This document shows, piece after piece, positions 1 to 7,847 of a stretch of DNA of 64,000 bases (its first letter is position 1; every line of letters begins with the position of its first letter). The notes beneath the pieces are model-generated. The model was not told the DNA's origin and made no database searches. It saw only the letters and a list, made by a program, of their open reading frames with translations. The stretch covers positions 1,302,001 through 1,366,000 of the forward strand of contig NZ_CP087106.1 in assembly GCF_028583545.1 (NCBI RefSeq), read 5' to 3'. The translations under genes were made by a program, and so were the position numbers. The DNA is from Methylobacterium sp. NMS14P. Lineage in GTDB: Bacteria; Pseudomonadota; Alphaproteobacteria; Rhizobiales; Beijerinckiaceae.

Positions 1-971
1 TCACGGGCAGGATACGGCGCCGCAGCGCCCGCTCGGATCCCAGCGAGATGGGCGCGCATCCACGCGATTGTGCTGATGAGCCCCTCGCGTAGGGCGACGC
101 GTGGTTGCCAGTCGAGCTCGGACCGGATCAGCGCGGTGTCGAGGACGTTGGCGGGTACGTCGGCGGCGCGGCTCGGCTTGTGGATGCAGGGCAGGCGATC
201 CCGGCCGAAGGCCACCTCCAGCTCGGCGATAATCTGGTTGACGCTCAAGCCCCTGCCGCTGCCGACATTCAGCACCTTGTGCGGCCCGTCATAGGACACC
301 GCGGCGAGGAACGCGTCGCTGACATCGTCGACGTGCAGGAAGTCGCGCACCACCTCCCCGGTCCCCCAGACCTCCAGCGGCAGGTCCAAGAGGACACGGT
401 GGATGTAGCTGCCGATCAGTCCCTGGTGCTTGGTGCCAAGCTGGAACCGGCCGTACGGGTTTGCGATCCGGAGGATCTGGTAGTCGATCCCGTGGAGATG
501 CCGGTACAGGTGGAGCGACTTCTCGATCATCAGCTTGCCGATGCCGTAGGCCGAGATCGGGTCAGTCGGCGCCTGCTCGGGGATCGGGATGGCCCGGGGA
601 ATACCGTAGATCGCGCCGCCGGAGGAAGAGAACACGAGCTTCTTGATCCGGGCCGAGCGGCAGATCTCGAGCAGATGCAGGGTGGCGATCGGCGCGGCAG
701 CCAGTTCCGCGGACGGATCCCGGTTCGAACTCTCCGGGATTGAGCCGGCGATCAGGTGGAAGACGACGTCCTGACGCTCGACGGCGTTGGCGATCGCGAG
801 GCGGTCGGCGAACTGGCCGGCGACCCGGGCGACACGTCGGTCGAGCACCTCGGACTGGATGTGGCTGCGGCTGAAGCAGGTGACTTCGGCCCCCGCCGCC
901 GCGAGGCGGTTGCACAGGTTCAGCCCGAGGAAGCCGCCGCCGCCCAGCACGAGGCAGCGGAGCCCCGCCAT
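1..971 (-). CDS. NAD-dependent epimerase/dehydratase, 3' end cut by window edge
   Basis: Nucleotide-sugar epimerase/dehydratase of the extended SDR family, probably cytosolic and acting on an NDP-hexose. The reading frame runs from ATG at 971 to the window edge with no stop, so about 323 residues are visible and the C-terminus is missing. A GGGGFLG NAD-binding loop lies at residues 10-16, an SSSGGAIYG stretch carries the catalytic Ser region, and YGIGK gives the Tyr-x3-Lys pair. A DFLHVDDV stretch and the NVGSG segment are typical of UDP-glucose 4-epimerase-like enzymes. It starts 62 bases after the large GT61-like gene on the same strand, so the two may be cotranscribed. The fold is clear; the substrate cannot be read from the sequence. 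Confidence 0.85.
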   Translation of the reverse strand, partial: MAGLRCLVLGGGGFLGLNLCNRLAAAGAEVTCFSRSHIQSEVLDRRVARVAGQFADRLAIANAVERQDVVFHLIAGSIPESSNRDPSAELAAAPIATLHLLEICRSARIKKLVFSSSGGAIYGIPRAIPIPEQAPTDPISAYGIGKLMIEKSLHLYRHLHGIDYQILRIANPYGRFQLGTKHQGLIGSYIHRVLLDLPLEVWGTGEVVRDFLHVDDVSDAFLAAVSYDGPHKVLNVGSGRGLSVNQIIAELEVAFGRDRLPCIHKPSRAADVPANVLDTALIRSELDWQPRVALREGLISTIAWMRAHLAGIRAGAAAPYPAR

Positions 972-1033
972 GGACGGCGCAGGCTGACCGGATCTGGCGG
1001 GATCGAGCGGCTGCGGGCCCTGCCGGGTCTCAC

Positions 1034-3706
1034 TCATGGCCGAAATTCAGCGCCGTCTTGGATCGGCGTGGGGGTCAGAAGGACATCTTCCGGCCGCCGG
1101 CCCGGATCGGCGGGATCGGGCTCACGGGCCTCGATCATGCGCTCGACCAGCGCCAGGGCTGAACGCTGAAGCGCCTGCCGCGTCGGTTCGAGGGGCGCCT
1201 TCCCGCAGGCGCGGGCCGCCGCGTAGGCCGCCGCGTAGGCTGCGTCCCAGCCGGCGGCGAGGAGTGACGGGCCCGCGGCCTCCAATGCGTCCCGAACGGT
1301 GCCCCAGGCCGCTTGATGGGCCGCGTCCCAGGCCGCGGCTCGAACGGCCGAGCCGGTCTGCCGCAGGGTCAGGTTGGCGACGGCCGCCCGCTTGCGCGCG
1401 CGCTTGAGGTGATCGCACAGGGAGACGAGTTGGGCGACGTCCTCGACCTCGGGCAGGTCGGCCAGTTCGTCCCCCTCCACGTTCAGCTTGGCGAGGCGGA
1501 ACCACGCCGGCAGGTGGGTGCGGATCAGCCAATCGGCCACCAGGGCGACCCGCCGGCGCTCCAGAGCCTCCGAGCCCCGGGTGCCGACCAAGCGCGGAAC
1601 GAGCGGCAGGATCAGGGCATCGCGCGCATCCTGCGGCAGGCGATCGCTCCAGGTTCGGACAAAGGCGGTGATGCTGGGCGACGCGCAGGCGGGTTCATCC
1701 GAATGCGGCTCGCCGGCGACGTAGGCCACCGCCTCCAGGGCGCACAGGCCTGCCTCCGCGCCCGCATGGGGGCCGGCCGCGAGCGTCCTGACCCGCGCAA
1801 GCCGGTCTGGGTCGACCCGCGCGGGCCCGACGGTCCGCTTGTCCTGCAGCCGGAAGGCGCCGCGATCCGGCGCACGGATCGGCCGATCGTCCGCAGCCGC
1901 GATCGAAAAGCCGGCCGGCACCCCGGTGGCGACCTCGGCCTCGAGTGCGGCCACGGCGGCCACGACCCGCCCCGGGTCGACCGTATAGCTCACGTGGAAG
2001 GCGTGCACGCCAGGGCGCGGGAGGGTCCAGCCGCGCAGGAACAGGATTCGCGCGCCCCCGGCCTCGATGAAGCTGGCATAGCCCCGGAAGTTGAACGAGA
2101 GCTCCTCGTGGATCAGGCCGAGGATCCGGCACCCGGGCCGGCAGAACAGGGCGTTGCTCAGAGCCGAACTCGATGAGCCGATCACCAGGGCGGCGGAATG
2201 GAAGGCGTCGACCTGTTCGAGGAAGGACAGCGTCTCCGGATAGATCACCTCGAAACCTAGGGGGCGCAGCCGTTCGGCGATCTCCGCCTCGTTGACGAGG
2301 GCGCGTTGGGTGAAGGCCTTGCGCGAGATGAACAGTCGCCGGTCGGTCCGTCCCGAGAGGGCACCGCGCGCGCGGGCGCGGTCGAGGATCTGCTGGCGGA
2401 TCGCCCCGAAGACGTCGGCCGGCCAGACCGTGTCGTAGAAGGGGCGGCCGGGCTTCATGTCGAAGGGGAAGAAGGCCGGCACCGGCGCCATCCCGAGGAG
2501 CCCGAAGGCGACGGACCTGGGTGGCAGCGTGATCACGGGCCGGTCTCGCGTGTCGAGAAGGCCCAGGATCTCCGCGTGCGCCCCCGGCATGTGGTCATCG
2601 ATGCAGAGCGGGATCCCGTCGGCGCAGCGCGGGTCGTTGTAGCAGAGCATCCGCGGCACGAACTCGCAGAACCAGTGCCCGTAGTTCCGGCTCTGCAGGC
2701 CGAACATCATGAGGCCGGCCGCGATCGTGTGTTCGGCCTCGGGCACCTCGACGAGGGCCCGCGTGGCCCCGAAGGCGGCGGTCATGATCTGGTCGGGGTT
2801 GAGGCCGTCCTGCAGCAGGATGTCCGGGCGCCGCGGATGGGCGGCGAGGTCGTAGACGAGCTTGCCGCCGGCGATGACGATGTTGCTGCGCGGGAAGGCG
2901 CGCGCCCCCTCCAGGAAGGCGAGATACTGAGCCGGGATATCCAGGCTGCCGGCCTCCGATCGGAGCGCAGGGGGCTTTTCCCAGAAGCGCAACTCGGGCG
3001 CAGCGATTCGGCGCTCCGGGAGCATCGTGATGGAGCGTGCGCCGCCCGCCGCCGCGAGGTCCTGGACGGAGACGATGTCGTAGGCCTCCAGGGGCCCGGA
3101 GCCGGTGACGTGGCGCGTCGTCGCGTGGAGCGCGATCGCCGCGTCGAAGCGCCCGTCCTCCAGCAGGGTATCGAGGAGCAGGCGGCGCAGGTTCTTGACC
3201 TTGGTGCTGAGCCGGTCTCCGTCCTCCGTCGTCACGCCCGCGTCGCCGCCATTCAGATCGTAGGCGAGGCGGTAACAATGGAGGCACGGCTCGGGCTGGT
3301 TCCGGCACTCGTACGCCCATCCGAGCCGCAGCAGGGTCGCAAGCCCGTCCTGGATCAGCACAGGCACCTCACCGTCGGCGCGCAGACCTGCGATGTAAGC
3401 CTCGGCCTCGGCGAACCGGCCGCTCTCGCATAGGTCGCGCAGTCGCGCCGTGGCGGCGGCCCTCGTCCAGCGCTCCCGGGGGCCGGGGACCAGGGCAGCG
3501 ATCAGGTCATAGGTCTCGGCGGCGGCGCCGAGCCGTTCGTCGCCCTCGAGCCGGAACGCGAGGGTTTCGAGGTGCCGGCACAGCGCGCCGCGCCGCACCG
3601 GCTCGCGCTCCTCGGCGGCAAGGGTGCGGATCTGCGCGAGGACGTCCGGCGCGTTGTCGCGATGGACCGTCCGGATCAGGTCGATGAAGGTCTGTGTCGG
3701 CCTCAT
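1034..3706 (-). CDS. GT61-like (DUF563) glycosyltransferase with long C-terminal extension
   Basis: 890-residue protein in three parts. Residues 1 to about 230 are helical and TPR-like. Residues about 230-620 are a GT61/DUF563-type glycosyltransferase with the family-like segments FGLQSRNYGHW, CIDDHMPG, LFISRK and VIGSSSSALSNALF. Residues about 634-890 are an alanine-rich extension beginning around ALEAVAYVAGEP and including WLIRTHLPAWFRLA. The first two parts align along their length with the protein at 5894-7669, which lacks the extension. The extension resembles a stand-alone bacterial hypothetical-protein family I recall but cannot name. ATG at 3706 fits the paralogue's N-terminus. Likely role is sugar transfer in polysaccharide assembly; donor and acceptor are unknown. 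Confidence 0.82.
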   Translation of the reverse strand: MRPTQTFIDLIRTVHRDNAPDVLAQIRTLAAEEREPVRRGALCRHLETLAFRLEGDERLGAAAETYDLIAALVPGPRERWTRAAATARLRDLCESGRFAEAEAYIAGLRADGEVPVLIQDGLATLLRLGWAYECRNQPEPCLHCYRLAYDLNGGDAGVTTEDGDRLSTKVKNLRRLLLDTLLEDGRFDAAIALHATTRHVTGSGPLEAYDIVSVQDLAAAGGARSITMLPERRIAAPELRFWEKPPALRSEAGSLDIPAQYLAFLEGARAFPRSNIVIAGGKLVYDLAAHPRRPDILLQDGLNPDQIMTAAFGATRALVEVPEAEHTIAAGLMMFGLQSRNYGHWFCEFVPRMLCYNDPRCADGIPLCIDDHMPGAHAEILGLLDTRDRPVITLPPRSVAFGLLGMAPVPAFFPFDMKPGRPFYDTVWPADVFGAIRQQILDRARARGALSGRTDRRLFISRKAFTQRALVNEAEIAERLRPLGFEVIYPETLSFLEQVDAFHSAALVIGSSSSALSNALFCRPGCRILGLIHEELSFNFRGYASFIEAGGARILFLRGWTLPRPGVHAFHVSYTVDPGRVVAAVAALEAEVATGVPAGFSIAAADDRPIRAPDRGAFRLQDKRTVGPARVDPDRLARVRTLAAGPHAGAEAGLCALEAVAYVAGEPHSDEPACASPSITAFVRTWSDRLPQDARDALILPLVPRLVGTRGSEALERRRVALVADWLIRTHLPAWFRLAKLNVEGDELADLPEVEDVAQLVSLCDHLKRARKRAAVANLTLRQTGSAVRAAAWDAAHQAAWGTVRDALEAAGPSLLAAGWDAAYAAAYAAARACGKAPLEPTRQALQRSALALVERMIEAREPDPADPGRRPEDVLLTPTPIQDGAEFRP

Positions 3707-3970
3707 GTCGGTTGCGCGCCTGATCGACCCTGCCCGTCCGCGCGCCGGTCGAACGGCGCGCCCTCGCGGGCGGTGTACTGGAACCGGCGTGCCGTGACGA
3801 GATATCCGAAACCCTCACCGGGGAGGGCCAGCGGACGCGGCGCTGGAGGGTGCACGCGGTCTCGTGTAGGGCAGGGCACCGGGCAGGCAGGGATCCCCGC
3901 GCATGGACGACGACCGGAACGACACGCTGCATTCGGGCCGCGGACGGATCCGATCCCGGATCCAGGCACA

Positions 3971-4615
3971 ATGACCGTCCGCCTCGTCCTGTACGGCGCC
4001 GGCGCGCTCGCCCGCGAGATTGTCGACGCCCTGCAACGCCTCAACGCGCACGGGACCGCGATCGAGCTGCAAGCCAGCATCGTCGATCCCGGGATCGATG
4101 CGCCGGAGACGTTTCGGAGCCGGCCCGTGGTTCGGGATGTGCGCAGCCTGGCGGGCGACGCGAGCCTGCGCTTCGTCGTCGCCCTCGGCGAGCCCGGGCC
4201 CCGGGCCCGGGCGGTCGCGCATCTTCGGGCGGAGATCGGCGCCCAATTCACCTCGATCATCGATCCGGGGGTGCTGATCGGAGCGAGCAGCCGGATCGGT
4301 GCGGGTGCCGTGATCCTCGGCCATTCCTCCATCACGACGGATGCGCGCCTCGGGGAGCACGTCCTCGTCAACCCGGGCTGTACCGTCGCCCACGACGACG
4401 TGCTCGAGGATTTCGCCACGTTGAGCCCTGGAGTCCACTTGGCCGGCCATGTGCGCGTTGAGGAGGGCGCATTCCTGGGCACCGGGGCCTGCGTGATCCC
4501 GCGGATGCGGATCGGCGCGCACGCCGTGGTCGGCGCCGGCGCCGTCGTGATCCGTAACGTGGCGCCGGGCCAGACGGTGTTCGGCAATCCGGCGCGGTCC
4601 CTGAGGCGCGCCTAG
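3971..4615 (+). CDS. PglD/NeuD-type sugar O- or N-acyltransferase (LbH)
   Basis: 214-residue acyltransferase with an N-terminal Rossmann-like half (LYGAGALAREI, residues 6-16) and a C-terminal left-handed beta-helix of hexapeptide repeats (IGAGAVILG, VLVNPGCTVAHD, IGAHAVVGAGAVV). This is the layout of NeuD/PglD enzymes, which move an acetyl or other acyl group from CoA to an amino sugar or sialic acid. The His in the VAHDD segment is the expected catalytic base. The downstream neighbour is a PLP sugar aminotransferase, so N-acylation of an amino sugar is a reasonable inference. It is transcribed divergently from the GT61-like gene, with 264 bases between them for control elements. Confidence 0.85.
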   Translation: MTVRLVLYGAGALAREIVDALQRLNAHGTAIELQASIVDPGIDAPETFRSRPVVRDVRSLAGDASLRFVVALGEPGPRARAVAHLRAEIGAQFTSIIDPGVLIGASSRIGAGAVILGHSSITTDARLGEHVLVNPGCTVAHDDVLEDFATLSPGVHLAGHVRVEEGAFLGTGACVIPRMRIGAHAVVGAGAVVIRNVAPGQTVFGNPARSLRRA

Positions 4616-4741
4616 GATGGGACATGGCCGGGGTCCGGATCGCCGCCTTCCGCGGCCCTGTCGGGCCATGTATAGCGGGCGCGTCACCTTTAGCATGCGC
4701 GTGAGGATGGTGGCGGCCGACAATCAGGACGTGTCTCGACG

Positions 4742-5851
4742 ATGATTCCCGTGCTCATTCCAAGCCTGCCGGAGACGGAGGCCATCGTCCCATACCTGCG
4801 CCGGATCGATCAGTCGCACATCTACAGCAATTACGGGCCGCTCTCCCGGGAGTTCACCGAGAAGCTCTGCCGCTTCGTCTCGGAGCGCGCCGGCGGCGCG
4901 CCGGTGGCGGCGACGATCACCGGCAGCGGGACGACGGCCATCGAGCTCGCCCTGCGCTACCGGATCGCCGGCCGGAAAGGCCGGCTTTGCCTGATGCCGG
5001 CCTACACGTTCGTCGCCACCGCGCATGCGGCGGTCAATGTGGGCCTGGAGCCGTTCTTCGCGGATGTCGATCCCGAGACCCTGGCGCTCACCCCCGCGAT
5101 CGCCGCCCGAGCCCTGGCGTCGGCCGAGGGTGATGTTGCGGCCGTCGTGGTGGTAAGCCCCTACGGCGCGCCGATAGACGTCGCCGCTTGGGAGGCGTTC
5201 GAGGCGGCGCACCGCATCCCGGTGGTGTTCGACGCCGCTGCCGCCACGCTCAACCTGCACCGCGTCGGCGCGCAGCCGATCTGCGTGAGTCTGCATGCCA
5301 CGAAGGCGCTCGGGATCGGAGAGGGCGGGGCGATCCTCACCACCGACGCCGATCTGGTGGCAAAGACAACTGTCATGACGGGCTTTGGCTTCTCGGCGAG
5401 CAGCCGTGTCTCGGAGGTGCGGGGCGGCAACTACCGGATCTCCGAATACGCCGCCGCGGTCGGGCTGGCGGTTTTCGACGGCCTCGAGGCGCGCATCCAG
5501 CGGCTGCGGGAAGCATCGCTCACCTACGTCACGGGCTTCGAGCGAATCGGCGTGCGCATGCAGCCGGGCTTCGGCACGGAGTGGCTGACCATGACAATAA
5601 CCGCGCTGTTCGAGTCCGCCGCCGCCGAGGCGGTCACGACGGGCTTCGACGCGGCCGGGATCCAGTGGCGGCGCTGGTACGGGACGGGCTGCCAAACGCA
5701 TCCTGCCTTCGCGTCGTGCCGACACGACGGCTTGATGCGGACTGCCGAGGTGGCCGCGAGCGCGATCGGCGTGCCGTTTTTCCCGGCGATCACAGCGGAG
5801 CAGATCGGCACGGTGTGCAACAGTGTGGAGCGGTCTCTGGCGGCCCGGTGA
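4742..5851 (+). CDS. DegT/DnrJ/EryC1/StrS-family sugar aminotransferase
   Basis: 369-residue PLP-dependent aminotransferase expected to convert an NDP-keto-sugar to an amino sugar with glutamate as donor. Lys188 in SLHATKALGIGEGG is the predicted Schiff-base lysine, Asp164 in VVFDAAAA should contact the PLP ring nitrogen, and TGSGTTAIELA binds cofactor phosphate. It is distinct from the WecE-like aminotransferase at 24755-25915: it is shorter and diverges at the N-terminus. The stop codon lies 42 bases before the preferred start of the second GT61-like gene, suggesting one operon with the acyltransferase upstream. The amino position introduced (C3 or C4) cannot be decided here. Confidence 0.85.
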   Translation: MIPVLIPSLPETEAIVPYLRRIDQSHIYSNYGPLSREFTEKLCRFVSERAGGAPVAATITGSGTTAIELALRYRIAGRKGRLCLMPAYTFVATAHAAVNVGLEPFFADVDPETLALTPAIAARALASAEGDVAAVVVVSPYGAPIDVAAWEAFEAAHRIPVVFDAAAATLNLHRVGAQPICVSLHATKALGIGEGGAILTTDADLVAKTTVMTGFGFSASSRVSEVRGGNYRISEYAAAVGLAVFDGLEARIQRLREASLTYVTGFERIGVRMQPGFGTEWLTMTITALFESAAAEAVTTGFDAAGIQWRRWYGTGCQTHPAFASCRHDGLMRTAEVAASAIGVPFFPAITAEQIGTVCNSVERSLAAR

Positions 5852-5893
5852 GTGGCGACGGTGAGCGCGGGCCGAGTGGAACGGTCGAGGACG

Positions 5894-7669
5894 ATGCAAG
5901 GCGATTTTCGGCAGATCCTGACGCAGGCCAACCGCTCGAACGGCGCTGCCGCGCTCGACGCGATCGAGCGCAGTCTCTCCGCGCTGACGGATGCCCGACC
6001 GGAGATCGCCGCGCAGCACCTCGTCACCCTGGCCTTCCGGCTCGAGGGCGAGAAGATGCTCGACCTCGCCGCGCGCGCCTATGACCTGGCCGCGCGCGTC
6101 GCGCCCTCGCAGGCGGCGCAGTACCGTCTCGCTGCCGTCCGGACGCGCATTCTCGACCTGTGCCGACGCCAGGTCTTCGACCCGGTGGAAGGATTGCTGC
6201 GGGAACTGCGCGAGGCCAAGGCGGCGGCCGGGGACCGCGGGCAGAACGACGACCCGTCGCTCGTCCACATCGCATGGGAGTACGAGCTCGCCGGCGATGC
6301 CGAGGGCGCAGTGCGCAGCTACCTCCTCGCGCGGATCGCGCGGGACCAACTGGGCGGGCAGGCGCTGACGATCGACGGTGATACCCTCGAGCGCAAGATC
6401 CGGAATCTGCGCATCCTGCAGATGAACGCGCTGGCCGAGGCGGGCCGGCACGAGGAGGCGCAGGCGCTCCACGAGCGGACGCGGCACGTCCTGGGGCTTG
6501 GGCCGCTGCGGATCTACGATATCGTCTCCGCCCGCCAGGCAGCTGCGGGAGGGGAGGGGGAATACCACGAACTGCTCGGCCCCCGGCGGATCGCCGAACC
6601 GGAGATCCATTTCCTCGAAGGCCCGGTGGCGCTGACCTCGACATGCGGCACGCTGGACGCGCCGACGCAATACGTCGCCCAGTTCAAAGACTGCTTGACC
6701 TTCCCGCGCAGCAACATCGTGCTCCAGGGCGATCGCCTGATCTACGACCTCGCCGCGCACCCGCTCAGCGGTGTCGCCGACATCAAGGACGGTGTGAACC
6801 CCGACCAGATCATGACGGCGGTCTACGGAGCGAAGCGTGCCCTAGTCGAGGAGCCGGCGGAGACGCAAACTCTGGATGCTGGGCTGATGCTGTTCGGGCT
6901 CCAGAGCAAGAACTACGGCCACTGGCTGCTCGAGTTCGTGCCACGCCTCTTGTGGTTCAACGATGCCGCCTGCCCCTCTGGCTTTCCGATCTGCATCGAC
7001 GATCACATGCCGGACACGCATCGCCAGATCGTGGAGCTGCTCGACACCCAAGACCGGCCGATCCTGCCGCTGTCGGCGCTCGCGACCCGGTTCCGCGAGC
7101 TCGGCGTCGCCCCGGTGCCGATCTTCTTCCCGTTCGACTCGCGGCCTGGCGTGCCGGTCTATGACGCTATCTGGCCTGAGGACGTGCTGGGCGCGATGCG
7201 GCGCGCGGTGCTGGAGCGGCTGGCCGCCCGCGGGGTGGACCTGCGACCTTCAGGACGCAAGATCGTTCTGTCGCGGCGCGGCTTCGTCCAGCGCCAGCTC
7301 CTCAACGAGGCAGAGATCATCAATCTCCTCGCACGCGAGGGCTTCGAGGTGGTCTATCCGGAGAAGCTGTCGTTCGCCGAGCAGGTCGCACTCTACCATA
7401 CGGCAGACACGATCGTCGGATCGGCCAGTTCCGCACTGACCAACTGCATCTTCTGCAATCCGAAGGCCCGCGTCCTCGCGTTGATCCACGAGGACCAATC
7501 GTTTAATTTCCGTGGATATACGAGCATGATCCGGTCGAGCGGTGCGGAGCTGCTCTTCATCCGCGGCAAGACCATTGCCGGCGCGGCGGTGCATGCCTTT
7601 CACGCGAATTACACGGTCGCTCCCACCCTCGTGCGACGCGGCCTCGACGCGCTCATGGGCCGTGGCTGA
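5894..7669 (+). CDS. GT61-like (DUF563) glycosyltransferase
   Basis: 591-residue paralogue of the protein at 1034-3706, sharing both the helical N-terminal region and the GT61-like domain. Diagnostic stretches are FGLQSKNYGHWLLEFVPR, CIDDHMPD, IVLSRRGF, VVYPEKLSFAEQ and VGSASSALTNCIF. The frame is open from GTG 5852, but ATG 5894 is preferred: GAGG lies about 6 bases upstream, and its distance to the conserved LAFRLEG segment (42 residues) matches the paralogue's 45. It ends shortly after the GT61-like domain and lacks the paralogue's 257-residue tail. Probable role is a sugar transferase in the same polymer as the paralogue; specificity is unknown. Confidence 0.83.
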   Translation: MQGDFRQILTQANRSNGAAALDAIERSLSALTDARPEIAAQHLVTLAFRLEGEKMLDLAARAYDLAARVAPSQAAQYRLAAVRTRILDLCRRQVFDPVEGLLRELREAKAAAGDRGQNDDPSLVHIAWEYELAGDAEGAVRSYLLARIARDQLGGQALTIDGDTLERKIRNLRILQMNALAEAGRHEEAQALHERTRHVLGLGPLRIYDIVSARQAAAGGEGEYHELLGPRRIAEPEIHFLEGPVALTSTCGTLDAPTQYVAQFKDCLTFPRSNIVLQGDRLIYDLAAHPLSGVADIKDGVNPDQIMTAVYGAKRALVEEPAETQTLDAGLMLFGLQSKNYGHWLLEFVPRLLWFNDAACPSGFPICIDDHMPDTHRQIVELLDTQDRPILPLSALATRFRELGVAPVPIFFPFDSRPGVPVYDAIWPEDVLGAMRRAVLERLAARGVDLRPSGRKIVLSRRGFVQRQLLNEAEIINLLAREGFEVVYPEKLSFAEQVALYHTADTIVGSASSALTNCIFCNPKARVLALIHEDQSFNFRGYTSMIRSSGAELLFIRGKTIAGAAVHAFHANYTVAPTLVRRGLDALMGRG

Positions 7670-7689
7670 TTCGCGCCGTCCTCGCCAGA

Positions 7690-7707
7690 ACCGCGACGGA
7701 ACGCGGT
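7690..7707 (+). terminator. Candidate hairpin after GT61-like gene
   Basis: Perfect 6-base inverted repeat (ACCGCG / CGCGGT) with a 6-base loop, starting 20 bases after the stop at 7669. There is no T-run after it, so intrinsic termination is only possible. The rest of the 178-base gap to the next start shows nothing recognisable. Confidence 0.25.
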
Positions 7708-7847
7708 CGTGCAGGGCTGTTGCCGCGTCTGGATTGCATCGCAAAACTTGGATCATCGGATAGGGCACCCGCCATCCACATTCACCGGCAACATGAGAGG
7801 CCGCGATCGAGCGCTACGCCCGTCGCGCGTTCGATACGGGGAGCGCG

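Noticed and set aside
4724..6760. 678-residue minus-strand frame
   Set aside because: It lies opposite the aminotransferase and GT61-like genes, both with catalytic motifs, and has no motif of its own.
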